Part shown: in pieces, positions 33,282 through 45,352 of the stretch
Numbering within the stretch: the first letter of the stretch is position 1
Layout of the letters: each line of letters begins with the position of its first letter
Source of the DNA: Ceratorhiza oryzae-sativae
Taxonomy: Eukaryota > Basidiomycota > Agaricomycetes > Cantharellales > Ceratobasidiaceae
Reading direction: 5' to 3'
DNA length: 64,000 nt
NCBI GenBank assembly: GCA_030998015.1
Contig: JARWMV010000011.1
Coordinates: forward strand, 62,001 to 126,000
Translations under genes and position numbers: made by a program
Notes under the pieces: model-generated
Told to the model about the DNA's origin: nothing
Databases searched by the model: none
What the model saw: only the letters and a program-made list of their open reading frames with translations

Positions 33282-34794
33282 CTGTTCCGGGAATCTCTTG
33301 TACAGTGGGAGTGAGCCTGCTAGCCCCATGGGGATATTCCTAGTCAGCGCACTTAGCATGGTACTAACATGAAGATACGCGTGGTAGCTCCGTGGATTTG
33401 CCGTCACTTGTTGGGCCAAGACTCACCTACATTGGCACACGCAATTAACCAAAAGAAAAAAAAAATCAAAAAGAGATGCTGAACCCACGAAATCACAATC
33501 ATCCTGGACGCAGATGTGTATGAGACACATGCAAATCGTTCATATCAATGCTTTGGAGCTCTCTCGCGAATCAGATCTCAGGTGACATTGAGTTTATCCG
33601 ATGGTGTCGATGAACATTGGCAGAACTGTGATGGCGATGCCTATGTGGAACGGAATCTCCCTTAGGTTCATCCTTGGGCAGCCGAATAGTGTTGCGATCC
33701 ACGAGGCACAGCCTTACCCCAGATTGTGGTCATTAACCGAGGCCTCTAGGGCCTAATTGAGTGACGTTTACACGCCGCCTTTCTTGTTTGAAACTTATTT
33801 AGTTAGTTATGAACCGACGAATTGGATTCATATGTATGTTTGGTGTACAGGACGTAAGATTAGAGCAAAGGAATTCGACCCTACTCTGTAGGTTGAAATC
33901 CCTTTGCATCACCCTCCATCACACTTTGTGTGACCGCGTGGCCTCCCCAGTGGGCCGTAGCAAGTAGCAATGTTACAGTACCATTAGGCCCAGCTTTGCT
34001 GAGAAATCTCCACATTGACAATTACATCAAGTCTGCTACATTATAGAGGAACTCCAAAAACCAATATGGCCACAGTACCTAGTGCTTGAAACACAGACCT
34101 GGAGATAGTTAGTTTGAGAACTATCATCCAAGAAAGCGCTCATTCACAAAACCTGTCGTAGGTGACTGCTCAAAATAGGTGAGCAGGATAAGCTGAGTAT
34201 GCCAGCACCAGTGGATGCAGTGACAAGTATACATGCCTATCAAGATATGCGTGGACCCCTACATAGAATACTGGTGTCAAGTGTGCATTTGTGCGGTCGG
34301 ATTGAAAGCTCGTTTTCCGGCACCGTAACCTCAGCTCAAAGCCGTCAAGTGATTCACACACACGGCATGCTCCTTACGTTGACCCCCAGTATAAACTCAC
34401 GTTTATGTCCGTTTTCGTGGGGTCAAGGTCAAAATAATAACCACTCCGGCTGGTTCAAGAAAATATCCTTTCAGATATTCAGCCCTTTCCGTTCGGCTGC
34501 GATGATGCCCTAACGTAACAATCAGAATCATGAGCATGAGGAACCTCGTCGCTCTTTCATTATTTATCTGCGATATGTGCAACTTCTGTAAGGTCACCAT
34601 AAATCCCTAAACTCCTTTCGCTCGTTGCCGTTTCGCGAGAATTCAGGACGGCGCTTAGCGCTCGACTAAATAAATACCTACGGTTTGGGCTCACCTCATA
34701 AGGAGCTTTGATACTGAGGATACACGAGTGCTAACAAAATGTCCGCCCGAGTAAGGGGAACCGAGTAACAGAACGAAGCCGAGCTTATAGAGAG
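33282..34794. other. intergenic; upstream part of a segmental duplication
   Basis: Up to about 34170 the sequence aligns loosely with the region upstream of GH10 copy 2 (38333-39330). No gene is recognised. Confidence 0.5.
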
Positions 34795-34986
34795 TCAGGA
34801 TAGGGGCCACCGCTTCAAACTGAGAAGTCCAATATTTCTCTTTGTTACACGATTCTCCTCTGTACTATCGTTCTCATATCCTAATAAGGCTTCGTTACTC
34901 AGTACGCTGTACAGAATGAGCCCAAAATCCCAGGTGTTTGTTTGATCCAGGCGTAAGCGCCACATAATCGTATCGTGAAATAACAA
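34795..34986 (-). pseudogene. protein-kinase C-lobe relic
   Basis: The frame contains TNTWDFGLILYSVLSNEALL, which resembles kinase subdomain IX (D-x-W-S-F-G-x-x-L-Y-E). APE and catalytic loop are not found upstream. Short and isolated, so probably a relic. Confidence 0.4.
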
Positions 34987-35097
34987 TGATTTGCCAATTG
35001 AAGTTGCCTTTATTACTAGACATGCTCACTGTGTGTGGGGGGGGGGGGGACCTTGCTCCCAATTGGATTATACTACCTTAAGATCATTAGAAATCAC

Positions 35098-35420
35098 ACG
35101 TGGCTATGCGTGGTAGTCATGTGATTCGTTTTGTTTTTTGCATACATATTTAGAGACCTACACAAACATATCGGTCGAACTGGTCTCAGGCAAAACAAAA
35201 ACACAGAAAAGGTAAACGGTGCGCAGAGGGGTTGTACTGGGGACGGGGGTCAAATAGCCAAACGGTTACTAAGGGCAGAGCGAGATCACGAATATTGGAA
35301 GCCACATGTGGCTGTACGCATGTAGTCATGTGATTCGTTTCTTTTTTTGCATACATATTTAAAGACCTACACGAACACAGGGTCGAACCAGTCAAACGAA
35401 ACACAAACACAATCATGTGA
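35098..35420 (+). repeat. tandem copies B and C of the dispersed repeat
   Basis: GTAGTCATGTGATTCGTTT followed by TTTTTGCATACATATTTA and GACCTACAC occurs at 35115-35165 and again about 211 bp later at 35324-35375. A third CATGTGATTCGT is at 35413. Related to 3534-3625. Confidence 0.7.
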
Positions 35421-35429
35421 TTCGTATCC

Positions 35430-35879
35430 TTGTATTTATACGTCGCGGGAGGAAATTTTACACATGGAGAGATTTCACCTAACCACCATGTAGCCTGCCC
35501 GCTAACTCGAGTTTGAAAACAAAGACAAGAAACAAAAGGAAATCAGATACATGAACGATCGCGGGGGAGGCGGCATGCCGAGGAAATCCACGGGAGGCCA
35601 GAGGCCTTTCATCGGGCCAAAGATCCTGGCCGTCCGTATGGGGGGCAAGCCTTTGCGGAGGTACCAGCGCGATTGCGAGTATGATGGGCATTCTCGGAGG
35701 ACGTGCTTGATCGTCTGTAGTCTGGTGTAATCGCATGGACACGAGGGGTCGGTGACGTTGTCTATCTTGTATGAGGGGTGTCGGAGATTGTATTTGCCCC
35801 AGAAACAGTGGCAGAGAATAACGCAGATAAGGCGAGAGTGTAACTCGCGTCCTTGCATCTCGGCCATCGGCGGCCTCAT
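35430..35879 (-). mobile_element. non-LTR retrotransposon 3' fragment (family 2)
   Basis: ORF2 C-terminus reads LICVILCHCFWGKYNLRHPS, CPCDYTRLQTIKHVLREC (zinc motif) and GLPPIRTARIFGPMKGLWPP, matching the end of Agaricomycete LINE proteins. Bases 35430-35520 are its 3' untranslated end, repeated at 35887-35985. Confidence 0.8.
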
Positions 35880-35886
35880 GTGAGTC

Positions 35887-35985
35887 GTATCATTGTATTT
35901 AGACAGGAACGGGAAAGTTTACCGAGAGAGATCTTTCACCTAACCACCTTGTAGTCTGCCCGCTGCCTCCGGTTTGAAAATTATA
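35887..35985 (-). repeat. second LINE 3' end, head-to-tail with the previous one
   Basis: Shares GAGAGAT(C)TTTCACCTAACC, CTGCCCGCT and GTTTGAAAA with 35430-35520 in the same order and orientation. It looks like another, strongly 5'-truncated copy of the same LINE family. Confidence 0.65.
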
Positions 35986-36671
35986 TTAATGTTCGAATGG
36001 AAGGTAATTAAATTCATGTTAGAACATGTGGTTGCGTGGCCTAGGCGATCCCTTATGAACAAGACCTTGACACGCCACCCTGAATGCACGCACTGACTGC
36101 TGAAGGAGAGCTTTGTTTCATTTGGGACGCCGACGAGGCTCCTGAATCATCGTCTACCAAACAAAACCCTCAATTACTGAGTTTCACTGATAAAGCTATG
36201 AGCTAGGCTCTTGCGGCGCCCAGGTAGATGGGCGAGTCGGCGAAGATGCTCGGGATCATGTCTTTGGAAGTGGCAACCCGCTCTTGCGGGCGATTCCCTA
36301 CGCGGTAAAAATTGTGCGATACATTTCCCCATAGCTATTGACTGCCAAATCTGCCTGAGGTCAGAAGCCTTCGGATTTGGAATCCTCCCCCTCTCCCCTA
36401 AGGGCCAGGTACCGTAAGAGCGGACAGATAATTAGATTCATCGTATGATAAATTATGCGTCCCCAAATCGGGGAACAATGGGCTAGAATAAACGTGACGA
36501 TATGGGGATAAAACATCCGCAGCGATTAGCTCATTCCTGGAGGTGTTGCCTTCGGGCAAGGAGACATGCTCAATATTCCTCAGATAGTCTTTCCAAGGCG
36601 GGAAAACGACTAGAGCCATATTTATTTAACATGACTGACAAAATGAACGACACAAGAAGTACTCTTGTTAT
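35986..36671. other. intergenic, no gene recognised
   Basis: A 73-codon minus frame (36398-36619) has no motif. No repeat recognised. Confidence 0.45.
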
Positions 36672-38243
36672 TTACGAAAGAGCAGAAAGCACAGCGCTAT
36701 ACGCTGCCTTCTTGTTAAAGTTTCCATCCCACAAGAGCGGGCTTGTAGAAGAGCGCCACGAATCCTTGTCTGAAATACCCCAGACGGTGATGCCGATACA
36801 TTTTGGAATGTTCAAGCACGTCTTGACGACTGTCGAATAGTCGCTGGATGATGCACCCTGGATGTCGAGTTCGGTGATCGCAATCTCACCCACGCCGCTG
36901 GCGACGAGGGTGCTTAAAGCGGCTGCTACGCCGCCCGCGTCACCGCCCTAGATACATGCTGTTGGTTACTCTGATTTGAGGAGTCAGGAACTGATACTCA
37001 CACTAAGATGAGTCTGGGAACCGATTCCGTCTATTGGCGTGCCAGCTGCAAGCTGAGACTTGACAAGGTTAGCCACAGCGTTGACCTTGGGCGCTGCCCA
37101 GCCCATGTTATCCAAGTTGTAATCATTGATGTACAGTTTCGCATTGGGATCTGCGGCACGAGCTGCCTTGAACGCGGTCGCAACAAACGATGTGCCAAGA
37201 ACGTTGTACCAGACGGAGGATCGATAGCTGCCGTTGTCGTTGAAAATCCTGACAAAAATATTAGCATATATGATTCGAACAAGGAAAGCAACACCGACTC
37301 GTTGAGAACGTCCCACGCGTAGATCTTGCCTGCGTAGCGCTTTCCGATTGTGTTGATGTGGTTTTGCATCACATTGGTCAAAGTACCCGAGTTTCCGATA
37401 TTGGAGACCCAGCTCGGGAGTTGAGAGTGCCAGACAAACGTATGCCCACGAACGAGCTTGCCGTTTGTAGTGGCAAAGTTGACGAGCGTATCGAACGGAC
37501 CAAAGTTGAAGTTTCCCTGAGATGGCTCGATGGTGTCCCATTCTTTTCCCTCGTTAGTACTCGTTAGGTTTGTGTAATCGCTCGGGTGGACTTACTGGCA
37601 CTGTTCTCAGGAGTAAGTGCACCAAACTCGGCCTTGATGATGTTTGCGTTTTGGCCGCTGCTCAAGAGAGCCGAGTCGCTGCAGGTTCCAAAGTACTTGC
37701 GTCCCTTGGCTTTCATTCTGCAGTCGAGTCCGCTAGAGCAGCTGGGCTGGTTGGTGGGACTGTCAAATCAATGGGTTTAATAGATGTAGCCCACTTTGAA
37801 ACGCAAAGGCGCTCACGTTGTGGCGGGAGAGGTAGTTGTGGTAGAGGTCGGGCCACCCTGGGGCGACGAATCGGAGATGATAGTGGTTGTGTAGACCGGA
37901 GTCGATGTGGTAGCGACAGGAGTCGATGTGGTAGTGACAGGAGGACTGGAGCACGTCAGTACACGCATAGAGCCTACTGATGCCGCACATACGGGTTGCC
38001 ACCGCCCGGCTGGCATTGCGACCAATAATCGTTGAAGTAGATACAAGTCGAACCGGCGTCGCAGGTGGTTCCACCCTTGAAACAAAAACTCATGAGTGGC
38101 TATCCGACCACTGTAGACCATGCTCGACTCACATTCCAGCCAATACCACCGCACTGTCCCCAGACTGGGACGGCAAGCGCGGTGTGAGGCATAAGAGCAA
38201 CGACGGCAGCGAGAGCCGCAAGCTGTTGACGAGAGCAAACCAT
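36672..38243 (-). CDS. CBM1-GH10 endo-beta-1,4-xylanase, copy 2
   Basis: From ATG 38243: signal peptide ([17 protein letters not shown], ending before VPVWGQCGG), CBM1 of about 35 residues with its Cys pattern, a Thr/Pro/Ser linker ([20 protein letters not shown]), and GH10 domain: [57 protein letters not shown] (conserved His kept), [10 protein letters not shown] (acid/base), [10 protein letters not shown] (nucleophile), [14 protein letters not shown], stop 36672-36674. All introns are GT-AG and exons join cleanly, so this copy should be functional. Retaining mechanism, xylan backbone hydrolysis in the extracellular space. About 5 kb from copy 1 in the same orientation. Confidence 0.95.
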
Positions 38244-38325
38244 ATTCACGAAAGATTTCAACAGAGAAGTACCCAAGTATCTCAGTCAGTCGGTGGATGC
38301 CCTTCTTTCTCATTCTCCCAGCGCT

Positions 38326-38332
38326 CCTTATA
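38326..38332 (-). promoter_or_regulatory. TATA box, GH10 copy 2
   Basis: TATAAGG, 89 bp before the ATG. Confidence 0.55.
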
Positions 38333-39957
38333 CATTTTCGAAAGTCGTTTGCTTAGTGGAAGCGAGCCCTCTAGCCCCATGGGGATATTCACAGTCAGCA
38401 CACCGAGGATGAGACTAGGATGAAGACGCACGTGGCAGCTCCGTAGATCTACCGTCGGTCGTTGGCCAGAGGGTCATCCGTATTTGTACACATCAAGCAA
38501 AGCTAATTAAGAGAAACTGGTACCGAACTCATGAGATCACAGTCGTCCTGGACGCGAACGCCCTCGCCGTTCACATTACCGGCTTATCAAATCATGCGAA
38601 CATTGAGAAGGCTCATGTACGTCGTTCAGGTGACGGCTTCGGGAGCTCAGTCAGGGCTTCAGCTATTTCAGTTTCTCCGACTGAATGTCATGTATGCTGG
38701 ACACTTTTTTTTTTCAGCGTGTGCTAATCGCTGCTAGCCGGTTGGATCTGTCACTCGCTACGCGGGTGTCATTCGCGAGTACTCTGAAGGGAATGCCGTT
38801 GGGCTATTCTTGATGCAGTTGCTGGGTCACGTTGTACCAAGCCCATGATCAGCTACTAAAGCGCTGTTTCTTAGCTAGCGATAGAAATGAATATATGCAA
38901 TGGTAGATTATCGATGATCGCAATGCACTTGTGTCCGTAAATTCAGACAAAAGCCAGACCTCAGCCAATGGAAAATGTCTGGCAATAAAACCGTCGGCAT
39001 TGGGTGTACCATATAGAGTTGACGCATATTGGCCCAGTTGACATGACGACAATTATGTGGGACAGATTCCCACCCAAGTGATCGCCTGAGCGGCCGAATA
39101 GCATTGTTGCGGTGCCGTTGGGCTCAGCTGCACCGAGACAATTCCATATCAACTAATGTCCTCGGCTTGCAGACACTGCTGAATCGGGCAGACAGCCTAG
39201 AGACGAATGTGGCCATAATTCCGAGAGCTTGGGGTGTATATATGGAGATAACTGGTTTTGAGACTATCGTCCGAGAAAGCGCCCGCCCACGCAATATGCG
39301 CATAGGGGCCACTCGTGACAGGGCTGCAAGATAAGCGGCGGGAGAAAGTTTATACCTCCCTGTCCGCCAAATGTTTGACCTTGTTGAGGTCTCACCTAGG
39401 GAACCTTGTGAGTGCGATAGACTGAATATAGGTCAGACAAAAACTCTATATAGACACATCCGCTTAAACCAAGAAATTAGGAATGGATACTTCGAAATAT
39501 GACCTATCGACCTATGTTACCCTTGTTAAGACACGGCTTCGTTGGATAGGTGGATATAAAACGGCCGGTTACGACAACTTGATCGTCGATAAAGACCCAA
39601 AGCATGCCTTGAGTGTTATCCTTCTATCCTGCTACAAATGCCGGCCTCTTGGCTCGAGCGATCACTCAACCAACGTCTAACATCATTACAATTCTACTTG
39701 CAAACCTAGCGCTACAGTGTGATCCACAGCCCTACCAGTGTCCATCAAATCCAACAAATCCACACAACAAGAATAACGGGAAGTATGGTTTTTTCTCGAG
39801 GAGCGAGCACCAGTTCCAGGCTAGGTCCCATGCATGTCAGATAGGACCAAACAAGAGGGTCTCATGCGCTTGCTCACCACTGGTCAATCGTCCGTCGATA
39901 CAACTCCCCGCATCAAAATAGCTATCAGCTAAAATTTCATCATCATTAGTCCATGGA
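38333..39957. other. intergenic, no gene recognised
   Basis: Partly the upstream arm of the segmental duplication (to about 39330). Beyond it only motif-free frames are seen. Confidence 0.45.
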
Positions 39958-42051
39958 CTACGACCGCCCTGTCGATCGAGACGCACCGCCACTGCCATCA
40001 AATCCATGTTTGAAAAAATCTGTCAAAATCTCGCGAATAGCCTTTTCGACCGATCCAAATTCCTGAATCGCGTAATCTCGGACCTTGGGCTGAGCGGGGA
40101 TGTGAACGAGGACGTTGGTGATGGGCAAGAGGATGCGGTAAATCTGGGAGTACTTGTCGATAAACAGAAGCGCATTTGGGACGTTGTGGTCACCCATGTG
40201 AATGACACTGTTTGATCGACGGGTTAATTCGAGAGATGTCATGAATAGGATGACGTCACATACCTGGACCCGACCCAGCTCCCGATATCTCGTTGCGCCC
40301 TTCCAAGAATGGCGTGCATCTCGCGAGAGGTCTTCGGAGCGTGTTGAACTCGATTCAGACCCTGACCGGTATCTCTCAGCCTGTAGTGGTTGCCCGATGC
40401 GAGAAGGTCTTGTTCGGCGAGATGCCACAATCGGAACATATCTATTCGAGGACTTCCAACTCAGAACCCTCAACGTTGATCGAAGAGAGAAAGGAAGCGC
40501 ACCACCGAGAATCTCCCTCCAGAGGGTCAAACTCTGAAGAACATAGGCATACTGCTTCGAATGATCGTGACTCAGTCTTGCCCCCGCGCGCCCGTTGCGA
40601 ATCGCCAGACTCGGGAGATCGTCGCCATGTTTAGTCGGATGAAAGTACTTTTTGAGGTACCCGATCATGATCTCGCATGGATCGCGATTGACGCGAAGGA
40701 AGGCCGAGTTGTCGGATATACTGTAGATACACTGGCGAAGGAGTTCAGGCGTGATGGGTTCGGCGGGAGGCGTAAAGTCGGCTGGGGCTTCTGCGTCGCC
40801 GGTCCTGGCTTCTTCCTTTTCTCGCTCGGCTCGTCTGGCAGCGCGTAGAGCTCGGCCGTTCATCCCCCCACCAGCATACTGGACGACCAACGCTTCGACA
40901 GCCCGTTCTTTCTCCTTGATCATTCGCTGTACCTCGGCTCGCTCCTTGTTGGTTGGGTTGGGTGGGCTGGGGATTTCGCGTGTGGCGGTAACGAGGCGGG
41001 GGTCGTCGAGAATGGCGAGCGCACCGTGTTGGGCGAGCGTCGAGTGAACAGTTGTGATCGGTCCGACAGCAGAGAATCCGAGGAGTTGGTGTACGTCGGG
41101 GGATTGAGCGTCCATGAGCAAGTAGACGAGTTTGCCATATGTCTCCCGCATTCTTCAAAAGCGTTAGCCGTGAGACGATTTGATAGCAAACGAGAACAAG
41201 ACACACTTGTCCGGATTCATAATCTTGTGTCTCCGTCCAATCTCGAACACGCGTGCGAACCATTCCTCGTTGGCAGCAAAGTCCCGGTCCTGAAACAATT
41301 CCTGGCCGGTCTTGTAGTCGGCGGCGAGACACAGTCCAGACAGTATGGAACACAGCTCTCGAATTTGGGCCGCAGCGCGTTTGGTCCGGGTGGACGAGTA
41401 TGCCAGAATGTCCACGCGGTCCGTGTACTCGGACACGTGCAGCGCGGCCTCGAGCAGCCGCAGCAGTTTCCGTTCGGGCAGTGTGAGTCGCAATGGGATG
41501 TGTTTCGCTCGGTCTGCGAGAGACGCCGGAGAGTAGGTCTCTTTGGCTGCAGCCGGAGCAGTGGGCGTGTCGTCGACTTCGCCCTCGGCGTCGGCGTCGT
41601 CTGCCTCGGTCATCTCCTCATCCTCTTTGGCCGAGGCACCGTTCTCGCCCTTGGCCTTGGGTGTCAGCTTGATGTTGTCGGCGAGCTCGTGAAGAGGCCG
41701 AGACGTGTGCCGCTTGCGGGTCCCCTTTCGGTGCTGAGCCTGGAAGCAAACGTCACAAAAGTCGTCTTCGCAAGTCTCGCACCGGACATTGGCCGGTTGA
41801 TCTATGTAATCCAGCCCAGCCAATGTGAGCTCTTCATCTCTAATGAATAGATAAAACGACGACGCACCCTCGCACTCGATACAATACCCCTCCTCCGCCG
41901 GACTGTCATCTTCCGGCTCCTCGTCGACGGGCTCATGTTTGCCGTTGAGCACTTCGGCTTCAAATGCATCTGGGTTGTCGAGGATGGTGCTGAGTGTCCA
42001 TCCGTTTGATTGAGTCGGGGCAGGCGTGCTTTGCGTCGAGCCAGCGGTCAT
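39958..42051 (-). CDS. UPF0652 / DUF2009 family protein with zinc-binding N-terminus
   Basis: Four exons (42051-41207, 41152-40503, 40441-40264, 40207-39958) sum to 1,923 nt, 640 residues, all GT-AG. The N-terminal third has YCIECEG and CETCEDDFCDVCFQAQH, a B-box-like Cys/His cluster, then an acidic linker. The C-terminal two thirds match DUF2009 (PF09418): FLRVNRDPCEIMIGYLKKYF, MFRLWHLAEQDLLASGNHYR, LRDTGQGLNRVQHAPKTSRE, then VIHMGDHNVPNALLFIDKYS built across a splice. The family is widespread in eukaryotes and its role is unknown to me. Start at ATG 42051 is chosen because upstream in-frame codons lack an ATG. No lesion is visible. Confidence 0.92.
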
Positions 42052-42205
42052 GGAGGAAAAGTGGGGAGGATGGGCGCTTGTCACAGGGTCTAAATGGGTC
42101 TGGAAAATATAGGCTTTGTTCGTAGATTATCAATTACATTGTCACGTTATCCAAAACGTGGTCTTTACTACAGTCACTGCTACGGAATATTGTCCCGTGA
42201 CAAGC

Positions 42206-44356
42206 CTATCTAAACTGGCTGAGTTTGGTTCTAATTTTGTTTCTTACTTCCTCCATCTCGCCTTTTGGAGGAACCTGGAGCCGTTCGAGACACGATTCAA
42301 GCAAAACCTTGTCAAGCTCGTACTCAAACCGAAACGGGTATTGGCGAGAAAACGGATGAAAAATGTTGTCCCGTGTGCAAATGGAAGCCTCGTCCTGCAA
42401 AAGCAACTTGCGATCAGAAAACTTCACCCGCCAGGTTTGCGACGATGCATGGGACATACACCATTCGGAATCATGGTTTGGATTCTGTAATCCAGCTGGG
42501 CGGTCAACCAACGAGGCGGGTTCTTCACACCATTGCTGTGCCACGCCACTTGAACCTTCTGTACGCCAGGATCTTCCTCGTTTCCCTGCGTGTAATCGAG
42601 GATCTCTACTTCTTTCAGGTTATGCCAAGTAGTGGCAATGACCTCGACCGCATACACTCTACCCGAGGCGAGCAACTGGGTCACGGCCGCTTCTGCTCTG
42701 AATATACTCAATCAAATATTGATATGGCCATCCCGAGTATACTCGACCAACCTCATCATAGCCGTGTTGCACCCTTTCGTGCCAAATATCTGGGTGAGTT
42801 TGATGTTATGTTGTTATATGAATCCTTGAGGATTGGTTTTGGACAGCCGCTCACCAGGTTCCATGTGTTATCCGCTGCCCCCGGCCAAAATCGATGGCCG
42901 ATTTTATGAAGCCACTACGAACGACATGAGGAAATGCAGGTGGATCTGTTTGGCAATAATTCATCACCTCGGCGACTACCTCACCCTGACGCCCGGGCCA
43001 TCTTAGCTGATTTTGAGCCCACTCCATGATCAACGTAAGTCAGCCGCACAAACAGGGTTTGAAGAATCTTACCTGGTTTGCAGAGTCGCCCATTATACCC
43101 TGAGTGGTTTTCCTCTTGAAGTTGAAGAGCTTATCACCGGGAAATTGTACGAGTGATAATACCTCTTTCCCCTTCCACTGCGACCAGTTCTCGGGCGCCT
43201 GGCATCGATTGATTACAGCAGCCGATGTAGGCTCGGCTCGGCGCCAGTTGGTATCTGCAGTCTGCTCATATATAATGTCCCTAAGGGCTCTTCCGTTTTC
43301 CACCCAGGTCGAGTACAACCCTAGGGGGTTGGTAGACAATTTGATGTGGCCGGCGGTCTGGGCATCGTGCTCGTCTCCCGTATATACGACTGGCCGCACC
43401 CCCCGCATCGTCGCGGTTTTTTCCTTTGCAACCTTGTCCACGGCATCAGAAATTACGCGGCTAAGTATCGGCGTATCGTCTGGATATACCCCCGGGACAA
43501 AATAAAGCGTGAATTCGACACGATCGCTTGGAGTGAAAAACCGACTGAGCACATCGTACGGGCCTCTCGAAACGCCCTGTGCAGTTGCGACTTCCACCGC
43601 GCCATTGAAGCAGGCTATCCATTTGCGTCGATACTCTTTCAGCTTCTGCTCGTCGGTTTTTTTGGTGCCCAGGATATAATCTAGGGATCTCTGCAATCGA
43701 GAGTTCTGTGAGAGCACCTGTGGAGAGACCGGATTTCGGGTGTCATGTTTGTAGAAGAGGTCGCATGTGATTTGTCCGGCCATAAAATCGTCCAATAATC
43801 GATCTTTGTAAGATTTGTCGTCAACCCTTTGAACGAGATCATCGAGACTAATAATATAGTCTTGGTACTGAACTCAAGCGGTGAGAATCGCTTCTCATTG
43901 TGATGGAACTGAAATCGCCATACCAGGGAGGGGAGTTGTAAGTACGGATTACCCTTCTTCAGACGGATCAAATACGCTGGTATGGCCTGTTCGGACTCTT
44001 CATTGTCGATATATATGCTGAAAGGGCTGAAAGCCTGATGTTGCCACTCGAACTTTGTTTGCCTGTGGTTAATCAAAGTCTTAAATGCTTGGTTTAAAAC
44101 GCCAAACCTCAGCAAATTCGCTTTCCATCGTTTTAGAAATTTCAGGGCTGCGGAAAGCTGGTTAGGTTTGGTTGACGTGAGGGGGGGGGGGATCTGGGAC
44201 TGCAGGATTATATACTCGAATCTGAACTAGCGCCCTGCCGTCAGGGGAGTAAGTGAACATCGAGCTTTGGAGGGAAATTTGAGTTTTGGGACCACGCAAG
44301 AGAACCATTACTCGTTCGGGATACTGCGACATGAGCCAAAGACACATCCAAACCAT
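42206..44356 (-). CDS. unrecognised multi-exon protein
   Basis: Coding-looking exons join in frame: MSQYPERVMVLLRGPKTQIS and YSPDGRALVQIR, then LSAALKFLKRWKANLLRFGV, then (intron at about 43873-43928) YQDYIISLDDLVQRVDDKSY continuing for about 260 residues through RWIACFNGAVEVATAQGVSR and VVYTGDEHDAQTAGHIKLST to a donor near 43077, and later exons with EVVAEVMNYCQTDPPAFPHV and YPFRFEYELDKVLLESCLER, stop 42206. No domain or signal peptide is recognised. Composition suggests a soluble protein of about 600 residues. The start is a guess, and exon borders below 43077 are approximate. Confidence 0.55.
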
Positions 44357-45352
44357 TCTACAACCTCAAAGTGCTCTCAAGGTGGTTTAACATACTTTAA
44401 ACGAGATTATTTAGATTACCCAGCCCAAGCAATCGCCGAGGTGCCCGATCATTCGTTGCCGGCATGAAGCAGCGCCGAGAGCGGAGAGCTGGTTCCCGAG
44501 ACCGGATCAGCTTCGCCGCTCACCATCGGAAAGGTACGCCACGTGGTCGGTTCGCAGGTGCAGGCATGGATACTCGGCGATCGGCAGATGGAATTTAGTT
44601 GGGGAGGAACGTTTGTAGCCTATCCTCTACCTGCTAAGGCAGATCCGTCCTTGCTTCACAAGAATTCTTGAATTTCGGCGTTACGACCCTGTAATCTGTT
44701 CGTGTGCCTCTGCTTATGTATGTGCGGCTGGAGCTGTGTCAAGGGGAACAAAAACATGGTCCGAGGTGAGAAAAGATGGTAAGGGTTGATTGGTCAACAC
44801 CCCCCCGTATTGCAAATTTACTGTTGAGAATTATGCCATTAGGTAACAATAGACCGATCGCCACTCAATACGATAATGACAAAATAAAAATCTGACTATC
44901 TGGCCTTCTGACCACTGTGGGGAGTCAGCCAATAAAAGTGTCATTCTGACAATTATAGGTACTTACAAGTCACTGTGTGCAAGCTGGAACCTTCGATTCG
45001 TATTGAGATTATTCTGGTGGAATTCGGTTCTCATGGGGCGCTTACGGCGCTAGTGTGTGGCTGACTATACAGTACCTTGGGTGGTTATGTATCCGAAAAT
45101 TTTCATTCGTGTATGCGTGCTCTCGTTCGTTTTATCCACTTGCTTACCCGGTTTTCTGGCGGAGTCGCAAAATATTCCCAGGCACAGCGATTGGGCTTAA
45201 GTTCATACAAAATAGGTGCTGTTATGTATGAAGCCATATGGCCAATTGTATGTGTCTGACAATGCCCAAGTGCAATGATTGGTTGTTTTCCCAAGTGAAA
45301 AATTGCATACATAGTAGAATTCAACAATTTCAATAAAATTTTCAAAGCACAT
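44357..45352. other. intergenic
   Basis: Contains copy 2 of a dispersed repeat (45033-45175). Otherwise nothing recognised; a 5' exon of the preceding minus-strand gene could begin near 44466. Confidence 0.45.
45033..45175 (+). repeat. dispersed repeat, copy 2 (copy 1 at 30.4 kb)
   Basis: Same blocks as 30365-30510 in the same order: GGCGCTTACGGCGCT, ACAGTACC, CTCGTTCGTTTTATCCACT, CTTACCCGGTTTTCTGGCGG. Confidence 0.75.

Larger units (their letters stand above)
36672..39330. repeat. second unit of a segmental duplication (first unit about 31632-34170)
   Basis: The GH10 gene plus roughly 1 kb upstream is duplicated in direct orientation, spacing 5,040 bp in the best-aligned part. Identity is perfect over 31864-32312 versus 36904-37352, good through the rest of the catalytic domain, and poor in linker, promoter and upstream parts. 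Confidence 0.75.

Noticed and set aside
40745..41353. 202-codon minus frame rich in Arg inside the UPF0652 gene
   Set aside because: Overlaps the real exons in another frame; its composition is that of a shadow of GC-rich coding DNA.
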